Notes under the pieces: generated by a model | What the model saw: only the letters and a program-made list of their open reading frames with translations | Database searches by the model: none | Told to the model about the DNA's origin: nothing | Shown here: positions 6,525 through 16,095 of the stretch, piece by piece | How positions within the stretch are numbered: the first letter of the stretch is position 1 | How the letters are laid out: each line of letters opens with the position of its first letter | Translations under genes and position numbers: made by a program | DNA from: Fibrobacter sp. | GTDB taxonomy: Bacteria; Fibrobacterota; Fibrobacteria; Fibrobacterales; Fibrobacteraceae | Assembly: GCA_024398995.1 (NCBI GenBank) | Contig: JAKSIE010000010.1 | Location: 1-63,397 of the forward strand | Reading direction: 5' to 3' | Length of the DNA stretch: 63,397 bases

Positions 6525-9500
6525 ATGAAAAACACGAAAAACACCTTAATTAAGTGGCTCCTTGGAGCTTGCTTGCTGCTTGCAGGCGCTCAAAGTGCGT
6601 TCGCTTTGCAGTGTGATGCTAAGATTTACATCAAGGCTCCCTCTACTTGGACTGCTGTGTATCTCGAAGCCGGTGGTATGTTCCCGAAGCTCTCTGTTGG
6701 TACGTCTGGCTGGTACGAAGCTAGTGCTTCTAAAGTTGGTCAGGGACAGTCTTTCCGTGTGAACAGCACGGGTACGTCTTATCCTGCGCAGTGGATTGAC
6801 CGTACCAACTACGATATTGCCAATAATGGCAGTGCCAATGCGGATGCTTTTACTTGCGATGATCTGGCTTCCGGAACTCTTTACATCTACGAAGATCCGA
6901 CCAAACCGGGCAAGACCGTCTCTAGCACAACGCCTCCCAATGCTAAGTATCTGTATGTTGTGATTCCGAAGGACTACGAAGAATGGCTGTCTGCTGTTCC
7001 CATGGTCAGTATGGATGGTGGTAAGACCGGTAAGCCTCTTACCGCAGACCCCGAAAAGTGCGGCTGGTACTACTACGTCTGGTTCAACGAAACCATTTCC
7101 GACGAAGTCGTGCTCTACCGTGATGACGATGCCGAACGTGAAGACATGATTGGTTTGAACGGTAACTGGGAAACCGCTAACACCCCGACTCTCATTCCTC
7201 TTGGTATGATGTTTGATACCTACGAAGCCTTGGGTATCGATACTCTCTATTTTGTCCCCGATGATGAATTGAAGCTTAATCCTGGTGACGACGGCTGGTA
7301 CGAAAAGTATCCCGAAGTAGAAGGCGTTTGCTCCTACACCATGGCTGCTGTTATCTATGATACCGACGCTTCTCTCCACCCTGCTTTCTCCTGTTATTCT
7401 CAGGGTGGTGAAGGTTGCCAGGTCGGTGCCCAGGGTATTGACCAAATGACCGCCGTTTCTCACGTAGACGATTGTATTGGTGTTCAGCCGGGCCTGGTGG
7501 ATTCCCTCTTGGATAAGAGTCTTCCCCAGCAGCAGAGAAAGCCGAAGTTGAGCACTAAAGGTAAGAAGTGCTTCATTAATGACCAGCTCTTCAACCAGCT
7601 TTTCAATTACACCCAAAATGTGAACGAAGTTAGCTGCTACGATATGCCCTTTAAGCGTTCCGCTGATGGTAAGTGGGAATTTGACTCCGACTACTATAAC
7701 TATTTGGATCCGTTTGGAACTACTAAAGAACCTGGTCCTGCCGGTTTCTATCCTGTAGAATCCACTACCAACGAATCTGTCTTGAAGGCGTTGCCGACCC
7801 AAACTCCGGCACCTAAGGCTCGTACAAAGCGCCCTGCTGAAGGTCCTGTGTTCTACGGTCCTGAATTCCGTGAATTGGACCCTGTTGAACAGATGCCTAA
7901 GATTGATATTTTGTGCAACGGCCCCGGTTGGAAGAATGGTATCGATTGTACCGAAATGTTTGCCAAGGGTGATGACGCTGAAATGGCTCCTGCCGTTAAG
8001 TTTATTGGTGGTTCCACAATGGGTAACCAAAAGACTTGTGTTATTGGTTGGTCTTGCGCTGACCAGGCTCCGGCAAATTGGACTTTCTATAAGGCTGAAT
8101 CAGACGTCGTCGTTAATCGTACTGTTACGGGTGCAAACTACCGTTGGTCTGCTTTGAGAAATCAGCATTACTGCTTTGAATCTCACGCTCAGTTTACTCA
8201 AAAGCCGGGTCTCCGCTTTAATTTCCGCGGTGACGATGACATTTGGGTCTTTATCGATAACAAGCTGGCTGTGGACTTGGGTGGTACTCACCTTGCTGCT
8301 CCTGGCTACGTTAACCTTGATACCTTCGTTGGTGAAAGCGGCCTGTTGCAGACTGGTACTGTCTACACTTTGGATATCTTCTTCTGCGACCGTCGTACTA
8401 CTATGAGTAACGTTCGTGTCAAGACCAACATGTATATCCAGCAGAAGACTGCTATTAGCGCTAAGTCTACAAAGAAGGGAGCTTCTTTCACTTACGAAAT
8501 TTGCTACACCAAGTCTGGTGATGGTTCTTGTGCTTCTGCCCTGTCTGGCAACGATGAAACCATCGAATGCTGTGGCAACGACTTTGGCACTAAGGCCGGT
8601 TGCCCCGCCGCTCCCACCTATCTCTTGATGAGAGGTTCTTCTCTTAAGGAAGAATCTGCAACACCTCTCACTCTTGGCAAGGTGAACTTTGGTGGCATTG
8701 ACCTTACCAATGCAACATCACCTAAGGTCGATAAGAGCAACATCGCTCTTGAACCGGGCCGCTGGTCTCTGTTCGTAAGCATTGACGGCCATACCAAGAA
8801 GATTACCTCTTGGATGAAGGCTGGCCAGCTTGATGTTGTAGGCGACGACGCAGTCGCTATTTACTACGACGAAGAAGGTGAAAAGGAACTTTCTCGTAAA
8901 GTATATAAGGTTCAAAAGACTGCTCCGGCAGGTTCTGGCTCCGCTCCGAGTTCTGAAGCTGAACTTGTTCCTGTGTACATTTCTGGTGTTGCAGATGGTG
9001 AAAAGGAAGATGGCAAGCTCTTGATGCTGCCGGATGGCTTGAGTGGTAGCACTTACTCCTTGGATATTCCGGTTGGTATGTTGGTCTTCAAGAAGATTGA
9101 TGGCAAGCTGACTCAGATTCTTACCTCCACCGTCAATACCATTGGTGCAAGCGGTGTGGACACTGTGTATGCATACGTTCCTGCCGAAATTCTGGAATCT
9201 CCTACCAAGAAGTATTCCCTGAAGGTTGCAAGCAGAACTGCTTCTGCAGATATCATGTTCTACGTTCCCCGTCTCGTCTTTGTGGACACCCTGTATAAGG
9301 ATGCTGCCGGCGCATGGGTATTTAGCAATAACATTATCGACAAGGATACTACTATCGATCCGTCCACGGGTCTCCTAGAAGAACGCTTGACTGGTATGGA
9401 TTACAAGTTCTACGTTGTGGCTCTCAAGCCCCAGGATGATGGTTCCGGTAAGTACGAACCCTGCTCTGATTGTAGCCTCAATTTCAGTATGACTGGTTCT

Positions 9501-11333
9501 TCTGCTGGTATTTCTGCCCTGGATTCTATCTTGAGGGTTGAAAATGGTGGCGCAATCATTACCATTCGTTCTCTCAAGCAGTATCCTGTTGCAGGTGGCA
9601 AGGCAGCTCAGGTTGTTGCCTACGCTGCTAAGAATTCCTATGCAATTTACAGCCCGATCTACTTCTCCGATCCTCCGTGCCCGATTCCGTCTTTCGTAGA
9701 CGTGTTCGACTCCGTTGGTGCTAAGCCGATTCCGATGAAGATTCCGGCTCCGTACTTCGATTCTCTGGCAGATTACCAGGATGGTATTGCAGACTTGGTC
9801 GATATTTACTACAACCGCATGATTCCGAAGGACTCTCTGCCGTTGGCTGTTTGTATCGAATGGGAATCCTCTTCTGCTACGAAGTTCTATCCGGCTAAGG
9901 AATCCGTTGACCTGGATGGCGAAAAGGTTCCTCTGACCTCCGATGATAACAAGGACGCATACATCCTCTGTAACGAAGTTATTTATCGTGACAGAATGGA
10001 AACTACCAACTGTGATCAGGTCCGTTACGAAGGTGAAGATCCGGTAATTGACTCTGTTTCCGGCAAGCCTGTTGATTACTGTGACCAGCGTATCCATGTT
10101 TCTGGTTTGACTCTGTCTAACTCTCCCAAGACCGCAGCTCCGGGTAAGCTTACCTCCTTCGCTGCCTATAAGGACAGAAAGGGTGCAACCGTTACTAAGG
10201 GCTTCGCAACTGAAGTGATGATTGACCGTATGGCTCCGATTCCGGTTTCCGCAGTCGTCATCTCTAAGAAGAACGGTAAGGGCGAATACGTTGGTCAGGA
10301 TGTCTTGACTATCACTATGTCTGAACCGGTGAAGATTGTAAGCGAAGACAAGTTTAAGGTGTTCGACTTCTATCTGACCACTGCAAATGGTAAACTCGAA
10401 GACCTGTATTCTTCTGCAACTGAAGGTTCCAGCTTCATCCTGACCTCTCAGGTTGCTCCGGCACCTGATGATGAAGGCCTGGTTACCGTGGTGTATAAGA
10501 CTAAGAATGCTGATGGTTCTGAACCGATCACTCCGCATAAGGACGACTACCTGCGTCTGAGCGGTACCATGGAAAATATCTTCTGGACTGACAGAACTGA
10601 TATTAACGTTGGTGGTGCTGACAGTATCCGTGCCATTGTTAGAGCAAAGAACCCTGATGACATCCTTACCGATGAAACCTACGTCTGGAATGCTCCCACT
10701 GGTTATGACGAAACTCGTCGCTTGCCCACTCCTTGGGTTGAAATCACTGGTTCTGCCCAGAACGGTCTCTATAGCAATAGCTTCGCATACTCCACTTATG
10801 CAAAGACTGATACCGCTTCTATCGTCGTAAACTCCTATAGCCGATTCATGAGCGAAAAGGATGTTCTTGTTGCAGAAAACGGAATTCCGGGTTGGTTCGT
10901 CAAGGCAGATATGCTTTCTCTGTACAACCTTCTGAGTGCCGAAAAGCGTCAGGAACTTGCCACTAACCTGGATAAGATCTACTTCTCCTACAAGGTTGAA
11001 GTGTTCACCAACCTGGGTGGCTACGTTGCTGGTATGAATGGCCGCGTCTACTGCGATGACAAGACCAACTTCGCTAAGTTTGGCAGAAACTTCTTTGACG
11101 GCAAGAACTGCCTTGAAGCCGGTACCAACCGTAACTACTACATTGGCTGGAACATGATTTCCGATGACGGCCGTGCAGTGGGTTCTGGTGCTTACATCTC
11201 CAAGGTGGAAACCTTCGTCAAGCTCGGCGGCAAGAGAGATGCCGAACAGTCTCAGACCAAGGTCTGGGGTGTCAAGAAGCTGAATGGTTCCTATAAGGAA
11301 TACATTCCGCCTAGCGACGATGAAAAGAAGTAA
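6525..11333 (+). CDS. Very large secreted fibro-slime domain protein
   Basis: The 1,602-residue product starts with a signal peptide cleaved after QSAFA (about residue 27). Two beta-sandwich stretches near the N-terminus (about 28-230) resemble starch/carbohydrate-binding modules (KIYIKAPSTWTAVYLE). A fibro-slime domain, related to PA14, spans about residues 490-650, with the conserved FNFRGDDDIWVFIDNKLAVD and LDIFFCDRR stretches. The rest is long beta-rich sequence with Ig-like segments. It ends SDDEKK and lacks the C-terminal sorting domain found on two other secreted proteins here. Surface adhesion or matrix is the usual proposal for this family; the ligand is unknown. The start at 6525 has GGAAAGAG upstream and begins the signal peptide. 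Confidence 0.85.
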   Translation: MKNTKNTLIKWLLGACLLLAGAQSAFALQCDAKIYIKAPSTWTAVYLEAGGMFPKLSVGTSGWYEASASKVGQGQSFRVNSTGTSYPAQWIDRTNYDIANNGSANADAFTCDDLASGTLYIYEDPTKPGKTVSSTTPPNAKYLYVVIPKDYEEWLSAVPMVSMDGGKTGKPLTADPEKCGWYYYVWFNETISDEVVLYRDDDAEREDMIGLNGNWETANTPTLIPLGMMFDTYEALGIDTLYFVPDDELKLNPGDDGWYEKYPEVEGVCSYTMAAVIYDTDASLHPAFSCYSQGGEGCQVGAQGIDQMTAVSHVDDCIGVQPGLVDSLLDKSLPQQQRKPKLSTKGKKCFINDQLFNQLFNYTQNVNEVSCYDMPFKRSADGKWEFDSDYYNYLDPFGTTKEPGPAGFYPVESTTNESVLKALPTQTPAPKARTKRPAEGPVFYGPEFRELDPVEQMPKIDILCNGPGWKNGIDCTEMFAKGDDAEMAPAVKFIGGSTMGNQKTCVIGWSCADQAPANWTFYKAESDVVVNRTVTGANYRWSALRNQHYCFESHAQFTQKPGLRFNFRGDDDIWVFIDNKLAVDLGGTHLAAPGYVNLDTFVGESGLLQTGTVYTLDIFFCDRRTTMSNVRVKTNMYIQQKTAISAKSTKKGASFTYEICYTKSGDGSCASALSGNDETIECCGNDFGTKAGCPAAPTYLLMRGSSLKEESATPLTLGKVNFGGIDLTNATSPKVDKSNIALEPGRWSLFVSIDGHTKKITSWMKAGQLDVVGDDAVAIYYDEEGEKELSRKVYKVQKTAPAGSGSAPSSEAELVPVYISGVADGEKEDGKLLMLPDGLSGSTYSLDIPVGMLVFKKIDGKLTQILTSTVNTIGASGVDTVYAYVPAEILESPTKKYSLKVASRTASADIMFYVPRLVFVDTLYKDAAGAWVFSNNIIDKDTTIDPSTGLLEERLTGMDYKFYVVALKPQDDGSGKYEPCSDCSLNFSMTGSSAGISALDSILRVENGGAIITIRSLKQYPVAGGKAAQVVAYAAKNSYAIYSPIYFSDPPCPIPSFVDVFDSVGAKPIPMKIPAPYFDSLADYQDGIADLVDIYYNRMIPKDSLPLAVCIEWESSSATKFYPAKESVDLDGEKVPLTSDDNKDAYILCNEVIYRDRMETTNCDQVRYEGEDPVIDSVSGKPVDYCDQRIHVSGLTLSNSPKTAAPGKLTSFAAYKDRKGATVTKGFATEVMIDRMAPIPVSAVVISKKNGKGEYVGQDVLTITMSEPVKIVSEDKFKVFDFYLTTANGKLEDLYSSATEGSSFILTSQVAPAPDDEGLVTVVYKTKNADGSEPITPHKDDYLRLSGTMENIFWTDRTDINVGGADSIRAIVRAKNPDDILTDETYVWNAPTGYDETRRLPTPWVEITGSAQNGLYSNSFAYSTYAKTDTASIVVNSYSRFMSEKDVLVAENGIPGWFVKADMLSLYNLLSAEKRQELATNLDKIYFSYKVEVFTNLGGYVAGMNGRVYCDDKTNFAKFGRNFFDGKNCLEAGTNRNYYIGWNMISDDGRAVGSGAYISKVETFVKLGGKRDAEQSQTKVWGVKKLNGSYKEYIPPSDDEKK

Positions 11334-11360
11334 GATTTCTAAAATCTAAAGACTTGAATT

Positions 11361-11396
11361 AAGACTTTCCGGTTTTGCCGGAAGGTCTTTTTTTAT
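11361..11396 (+). terminator. Rho-independent terminator after the fibro-slime gene
   Basis: AAGACTTTCCGG (11361-11372) pairs with CCGGAAGGTCTT (11378-11389) around a short T/G loop and is followed by six or more T residues. Confidence 0.9.
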
Positions 11397-11405
11397 CTAT
11401 ATTTG
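11374..11405 (+). promoter_or_regulatory. TTTG-N20-TATATTTG promoter, probably leaderless
   Basis: TTTG at 11374-11377 and TATATTTG at 11398-11405 fit the -33/-7 promoter pattern (TTTG, about 20 bases, TAnnTTTG) known from Bacteroidota, sister to Fibrobacterota. Four bases separate the box from the ATG at 11410, so transcription would start on the A of ATG. The -33 part overlaps the upstream terminator hairpin. Confidence 0.55.
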
Positions 11406-11409
11406 GGGC

Positions 11410-11826
11410 ATGAAAAAAATTGCTGCATTTTTGACTGTTGCTGCTTCCTGCGTTATGGGCTGGGCTGCTGATCAGCCTACCGATCTTGACTCTTTGTTCC
11501 GCGGTAAGGAATATAAGCCGGTTTTGGACGCGTCTTTGAGAGACACATCCTCTAGCCAGGCTGGTGTGTCCAGTAAGGCTGCCGCAAAGTCTAGCAAGTC
11601 CGACGGTTACTACGTCTTGCAGTTCGAAGCGGTTGCCGATTTTGACGCTGCCCAGCGTCGCCGTGCCCAGATTTCTGCAAGCACCGGTTATGCAATCCAG
11701 GTCGTTTTCGATACTCCGTTCTACAAGCTCCGTGGCGGTGGATGGACTTCCAAGAAGGCTGCTGAAGACAAGGCTCGCGAGCTCTCCGCTTACAATATCA
11801 ACGCATTCGTTGTCAAGCTTAAGTAA
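11410..11826 (+). CDS. Exported SPOR-domain protein
   Basis: The 138-residue product has a signal peptide (cleavage near GWA|AD, residue 20), a short Ser/Ala-rich linker, and a C-terminal SPOR fold (about 65-138, from YYVLQFEAVADFDAAQRRR to NAFVVKL). SPOR domains bind denuded glycan strands of peptidoglycan, often at the division site. The protein is little more than this domain, so it is probably a periplasmic wall-binding accessory. It is a single-gene unit between two terminators. Confidence 0.8.
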   Translation: MKKIAAFLTVAASCVMGWAADQPTDLDSLFRGKEYKPVLDASLRDTSSSQAGVSSKAAAKSSKSDGYYVLQFEAVADFDAAQRRRAQISASTGYAIQVVFDTPFYKLRGGGWTSKKAAEDKARELSAYNINAFVVKLK

Positions 11827-11852
11827 TTCGCGCAGAATTCCAAGAGATTAAA

Positions 11853-11890
11853 AAAGAACCTCGCTCTGATGAGCGGGGTTCTTTTAATTT
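11853..11890. terminator. Bidirectional terminator between the SPOR gene and the convergent helicase-like gene
   Basis: AAGAACCTCGCTC and GAGCGGGGTTCTTT form a long stem around TGAT. T-runs flank it on both strands, so it can end transcription from either side. Confidence 0.85.
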
Positions 11891-11936
11891 TTGAATGCAA
11901 GGCCGGATTGCGCCATGCCCTGCAGTAAATTGTGAA

Positions 11937-14900
11937 TTATTCCAGAAGACCCAGGGCCTGCTTGAGGTTGTGCTCGTTAAGGGACTGTGGCATCAGGGCG
12001 CGTTCTTCGGGAGAGACGAATGCCAGTTTGCGTTCGAAGTCCGGACGGGATGCTCTGTCGCGAGGCTTTACGTCGGTGGTTGTCAGAGAATAGAAGAAGG
12101 GACCTGTCTTGACGAAACGTTTCTTTTGGAGACCCTGAGTGATGGCGTCTGTCAGTGCCTTCTGAAGCACGGGACCGGCGCGATCAACATGATGGAGTTC
12201 CAGCACACGAAGCTTGAGAACTTCTTCGTGAATCGGGGCTTCGTGGTCTACGTAGAACTTCAGCTGGGTAATCAATGCCGCTGCCGGAAGTTCTGCAATC
12301 GGCTTGTCGTGGGGAGTGCCTTCAATCTTGGGGTGCTGAACGATGTAGGGCACCACTGCGGCGCCGTCCATGGCAACCTGCTCTGCAATATCGTCGTCTT
12401 CTACCGTTTCGGTTTCTGCGGAAGGCGGCGGTGCAACGCTCTGTTCGATTGCGATTGTGGCGGTGACGTGGCCGATTTCGTCTGCATTGGTCATGTACCA
12501 GAATGGCAGCCACAGGTGGAGAACCTTCCAGCCCAGTTGTTTGAGAATTGCGGGACGAATGCAGGTCTTGTCTTCTACGGAGTCGCAGAAACGTTCGATG
12601 GTGCAGTCGTCTTCGATAAGGGCCAGGAAACGGTTGGGATTGTTGGCGTCAACAACTACAGGGCCGATGGAAATGCCACCACGATTGAAGGCGTCTTCAA
12701 TCTGGATGTTCTGCTGAGTCAGGGCTTCGACCACTTGACTCTTGATGACGGAATCCTTGGAGTGGCCAACCTGCTTTTCGGTGTATTTCTTTTCTTCTAG
12801 GTAGGAAATCCAATCCCAGAACAAGTTACTTCTGGAGTTGGCCTTCTTTGCCATGTCTGATTCAGAAATGAATACTCGGGTCTCGACCTTGGCCAGTGTG
12901 GAGCAAACGGAAATCTTTCGATCGTTGGCCAGGCCACTGGTGTTTTCTGCTTCGGCACAGACGAGAACCACGTCGCGGAAACGGTCGATGGCTCGGTCCG
13001 GAGTCTTGATGAAATAACGGATGTCCTGGTTCTGCTGGTCAAAGAACCTTGCGGCTCCGGAACCAGAAGTCAGCATCGCCCTGATGGCTGCTTCAATTTC
13101 GTGGCAGGTGGACTGATGGAATGCAATGATTCCCAGAGTCTGGCTGGGGTTTCTTTCTGCATGGTGTACTGCGGCCTGCGCCACAGCCATGACCTTGTCC
13201 AGCACTGGCTTGAAGCGTATGCCCTTGAACTCGGAACGGTTCGGGGCGGGGAACTGCTTGATGCTGTTGTTGTAAATCTTGTGGTTTGCAAAGCCGATCA
13301 ACGATGCGTCTGCGTACAGTCTAGCGAGCCAGAGTTCTCGTGTGGGAATGCCCTGGCGGAGAATGGAGGACAGAATGCTTTCCTGGAAGAACGGCGTATG
13401 CTTTAACGGGTTTTCCTGGAAGGCGTCGTAAGGCAGCAATTCGGGGCTCGGGTTATGCGGGTCACCGACGAAGATAGACTTTGTTGCGCAAAGAATGCTG
13501 GGAAGCGCTTCCACTACGGTCATGCTGTCTGCGTCAAGAATAAGTGCCAAGTCAAACTTGCTGTCCGCAGGAAGGGACAATGCACCGTTCAGGTTGACGA
13601 CCGTCAGAAGTTCAGGATTCTTTTCTACGGAATCGTGGAGAGCCTTGAAATTTGCGTTGCTGAACTTATCCAGCAGGTCGCGGTAGGCGTTATTCTTCTT
13701 GTATCTGGCCTTGGGATTCAGGGAGAACAAGTCCGGGCAGATCTTTGTTGCGGACTGAATCTGCATGCCAGCCCACTGATGGACGAATGCCTGTGCAATA
13801 TCCTTGGTGACCTTTTCCGTGTTTTCTACGAAACTTGCCAGGCCCGGGCAGTTCAGTTCTTCGATCTTTGCGAACAAGACGGTCAACTGCAGATGAATAT
13901 CCAGGTTGTCCCAGTTTTCGTTCCAGGACTTGATTGTATCCAGCCACTTGTTGATGTCCAGACCATCCAATGGATTTTCCAGTTTCATGTCCTTGGAAAT
14001 CTGACGGATGGATTTCTGGAGATTCTTGGTGGCTTCAGCGATCTCATCAAAGTTATCCAGGATTTGCTTGATGTTGTGCCATTGTTCAAGAATCTGGAGC
14101 AGGAGGTCTAGTCGTGAATTGTTCTCGTACTTATGGCGGAATTCGTAGACGTACTTGATCTTCTTGTCCAGTTCAACCCAGTTGGAACGTTCGTACAACC
14201 AGTCTTTACCCAGCAGGTGATTGCCGAGAACAGCGCTGTCCTTATAGACCTTCTTGTTTTCCTGGAGTTCCAGGAGTGTGTCGATAAGATCCAGGAGCTG
14301 GGTGTCGGAGGAAACGTCCTTGGGGTTGCGGATGACCTGAAGCAGCTGCCTCTTGGAGGAACGGTATCTGTCGGAGAGACCCTTCAGTGTCACCTTGAGG
14401 CTGTCTTCGAATTCATCACGGAGAGCGTTGACATTGGTGTCTACTGCATCGTCTGTATAGATTTCGGAAGTCTGGCGGCGGTAGCGCACCCACTTGTCGC
14501 CTGCCTCGGGAAGGTTCTTCAGGGTATCCTTGTAAGAAACCCAGTTGCTGGAACGAAGTTCCCATCTTTCAAAGTCGGGGGTATCTTGATTGAAGTTTTC
14601 CTGAATCAATTCCAGGATGTCGGACAGGCTGGAAAGGAAGATTCCTGTGGGGAATAGTCCTGCATCTTCGAAAAGCTTGATGGTGGAATCCAGCTTGGTA
14701 ACGTTTTCTACAGCAGACTTCAATTCCTCGGCGATGGCTGCCTTCTTTTCGTCGGTAAGGCTAGGAACCTTGACTCCAAGGAATGCTCTGCGTGCTTCCA
14801 GACCTTTCTTGTTGAAATACAGATCGCTGATTTCTTCCAGGGTGGTCTTCAATGTTGCGTAGTCGATATAGCCCAGTTCGCCGATGCCTTGGAAGGCGGA

Positions 14901-16052
14901 TTCTGGAACCTTTTGCTTGGGAGCCTTTGCGGCAATGAATTCTTCAAGCAGGTCGGAAAGCAGAACGCCCGCGGGCTGGATAGGCTTGTTGACGATGTCG
15001 TAGTAGTCCAGGAATTCCTTGCGAACCTTGCGAACTTCTGCCTCAAGAGCGGGACGGTCTGCTTCTGCAAAGGTGCGGAAAGGCGGCTTCCATGCGTTTT
15101 TGAATGCATTGGCAGAAACTGCACGACGGGTAACGACCAGAACCTTCTTTTCGTTTGCGATAGATTCTGCAACGATATTTGCAGCGACCTTCATCTTGGA
15201 GGTGCCGGGCAGGGACTGGATTGCGTAGGCGGGAACCCTTTCGTCTAGGGCGTCAATGGTAACCTTTGTGGTATGGGAATCAGTCTGGTACAGAAAGTGA
15301 TGATCTGCCGGAGAGTAGATCTGGTCAAACGCATCGTTTTCAAACAGGGATTCCGTAACATCGTAGCCGTCGCCACTAAGGAATGGCTGGATGGCTGCGT
15401 TAGTTTCAATCTTCTTGTCGCTCCAACCGATTTCGTAGCGCTTCTTCATGAGAAGGCGGGTGGTGTTAGCGAAAGCAAGGCACATGCCGTGGCGGGTGAA
15501 CTTCCAGTTACGCTCGCTGGCGATGGCCTTTTCGAAAAGGGAGAAGTACTGTAGAATGCTGAACTTGCCGTTGGTGATTGCATCTTCGGCCTTGGGCAGG
15601 TTCATCTTGTCCTTGAGGCGTTCTCTAAGGATAACGTTCTCGATAGGTGTGCGATTCGCAAGGGAAACGGTCTTCTTGCTGATATCGGCATCTACGGGAA
15701 TCAAAAGACTGGGTGCCAGGGCATTGCCATCCCACTTCAGGAAACCCAGGACCAGGTAAAGGTCGGTTTCACCAAAGTCTTCGCTCTTTTCACGAAGAAC
15801 CTGGATCATGGAGTCTTCCATGACCAGTTTTTGCTGTGCTGTCAGGCTTGCAGATATGGGGAAAAAGGAGTCCAGGGGTAGGGGACCTTCTGTTTGCACC
15901 CATTTCTCATAAAACAGGTCTCCAGCCTCCATAATGAGGGGTGACTGGAAGTCACCTTTGGAGGAAAAATTAAGCAAACGATCTTTAGAATCGAAAAGAG
16001 CTGCTTCTTCGCGAATATTAGATACGATAGAGGAGGATAATGCCTGAGACAT
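11937..16052 (-). CDS. DUF4011 - SF1 helicase - nuclease-like - DUF3320 protein with eroded ATPase motifs
   Basis: The 1,371-residue protein follows the order of large DUF4011/helicase/DUF3320 proteins, a family that includes the Hhe-type anti-phage helicases. It has an N-terminal DUF4011-like part (KDRLLNF, about 15-125), split helicase halves around a long helical insert, a Vsr/MTES_1575-like nuclease fold (about 1120-1190) and DUF3320 (about 1265-1371). The catalytic motifs look destroyed. Walker A reads QSLPGTSKMK (279-288) instead of GPPGTGKS. Walker B is DADS (840-843) instead of DEAS. Motif III is GDPHNPSPE without its Gln, and no VAxTRA motif is seen. The frame is intact, which argues against simple decay. 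TATATT lies 6 bases before the ATG, so the mRNA is probably leaderless. It may be a structural or sensor pseudo-helicase; its function is unknown. Confidence 0.75.
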   Translation of the reverse strand: MSQALSSSIVSNIREEAALFDSKDRLLNFSSKGDFQSPLIMEAGDLFYEKWVQTEGPLPLDSFFPISASLTAQQKLVMEDSMIQVLREKSEDFGETDLYLVLGFLKWDGNALAPSLLIPVDADISKKTVSLANRTPIENVILRERLKDKMNLPKAEDAITNGKFSILQYFSLFEKAIASERNWKFTRHGMCLAFANTTRLLMKKRYEIGWSDKKIETNAAIQPFLSGDGYDVTESLFENDAFDQIYSPADHHFLYQTDSHTTKVTIDALDERVPAYAIQSLPGTSKMKVAANIVAESIANEKKVLVVTRRAVSANAFKNAWKPPFRTFAEADRPALEAEVRKVRKEFLDYYDIVNKPIQPAGVLLSDLLEEFIAAKAPKQKVPESAFQGIGELGYIDYATLKTTLEEISDLYFNKKGLEARRAFLGVKVPSLTDEKKAAIAEELKSAVENVTKLDSTIKLFEDAGLFPTGIFLSSLSDILELIQENFNQDTPDFERWELRSSNWVSYKDTLKNLPEAGDKWVRYRRQTSEIYTDDAVDTNVNALRDEFEDSLKVTLKGLSDRYRSSKRQLLQVIRNPKDVSSDTQLLDLIDTLLELQENKKVYKDSAVLGNHLLGKDWLYERSNWVELDKKIKYVYEFRHKYENNSRLDLLLQILEQWHNIKQILDNFDEIAEATKNLQKSIRQISKDMKLENPLDGLDINKWLDTIKSWNENWDNLDIHLQLTVLFAKIEELNCPGLASFVENTEKVTKDIAQAFVHQWAGMQIQSATKICPDLFSLNPKARYKKNNAYRDLLDKFSNANFKALHDSVEKNPELLTVVNLNGALSLPADSKFDLALILDADSMTVVEALPSILCATKSIFVGDPHNPSPELLPYDAFQENPLKHTPFFQESILSSILRQGIPTRELWLARLYADASLIGFANHKIYNNSIKQFPAPNRSEFKGIRFKPVLDKVMAVAQAAVHHAERNPSQTLGIIAFHQSTCHEIEAAIRAMLTSGSGAARFFDQQNQDIRYFIKTPDRAIDRFRDVVLVCAEAENTSGLANDRKISVCSTLAKVETRVFISESDMAKKANSRSNLFWDWISYLEEKKYTEKQVGHSKDSVIKSQVVEALTQQNIQIEDAFNRGGISIGPVVVDANNPNRFLALIEDDCTIERFCDSVEDKTCIRPAILKQLGWKVLHLWLPFWYMTNADEIGHVTATIAIEQSVAPPPSAETETVEDDDIAEQVAMDGAAVVPYIVQHPKIEGTPHDKPIAELPAAALITQLKFYVDHEAPIHEEVLKLRVLELHHVDRAGPVLQKALTDAITQGLQKKRFVKTGPFFYSLTTTDVKPRDRASRPDFERKLAFVSPEERALMPQSLNEHNLKQALGLLE

Positions 16053-16058
16053 ACCTTC

Positions 16059-16064
16059 AATATA
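16059..16064 (-). promoter_or_regulatory. TATATT box 6 bases before the helicase-like gene
   Basis: On the minus strand the sequence reads TATATT-GAAGGT-ATG. The expected transcription start coincides with the A of ATG, which implies a leaderless mRNA. Confidence 0.55.
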
Positions 16065-16095
16065 CTTTATTTTAAGAATGTCGTTTTGGTGATGG

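Noticed and set aside
6546..8030. Minus-strand open frame of 494 codons
   Set aside because: It is antisense to the fibro-slime gene, with no recognisable domain. The sense strand has a signal peptide and family motifs.
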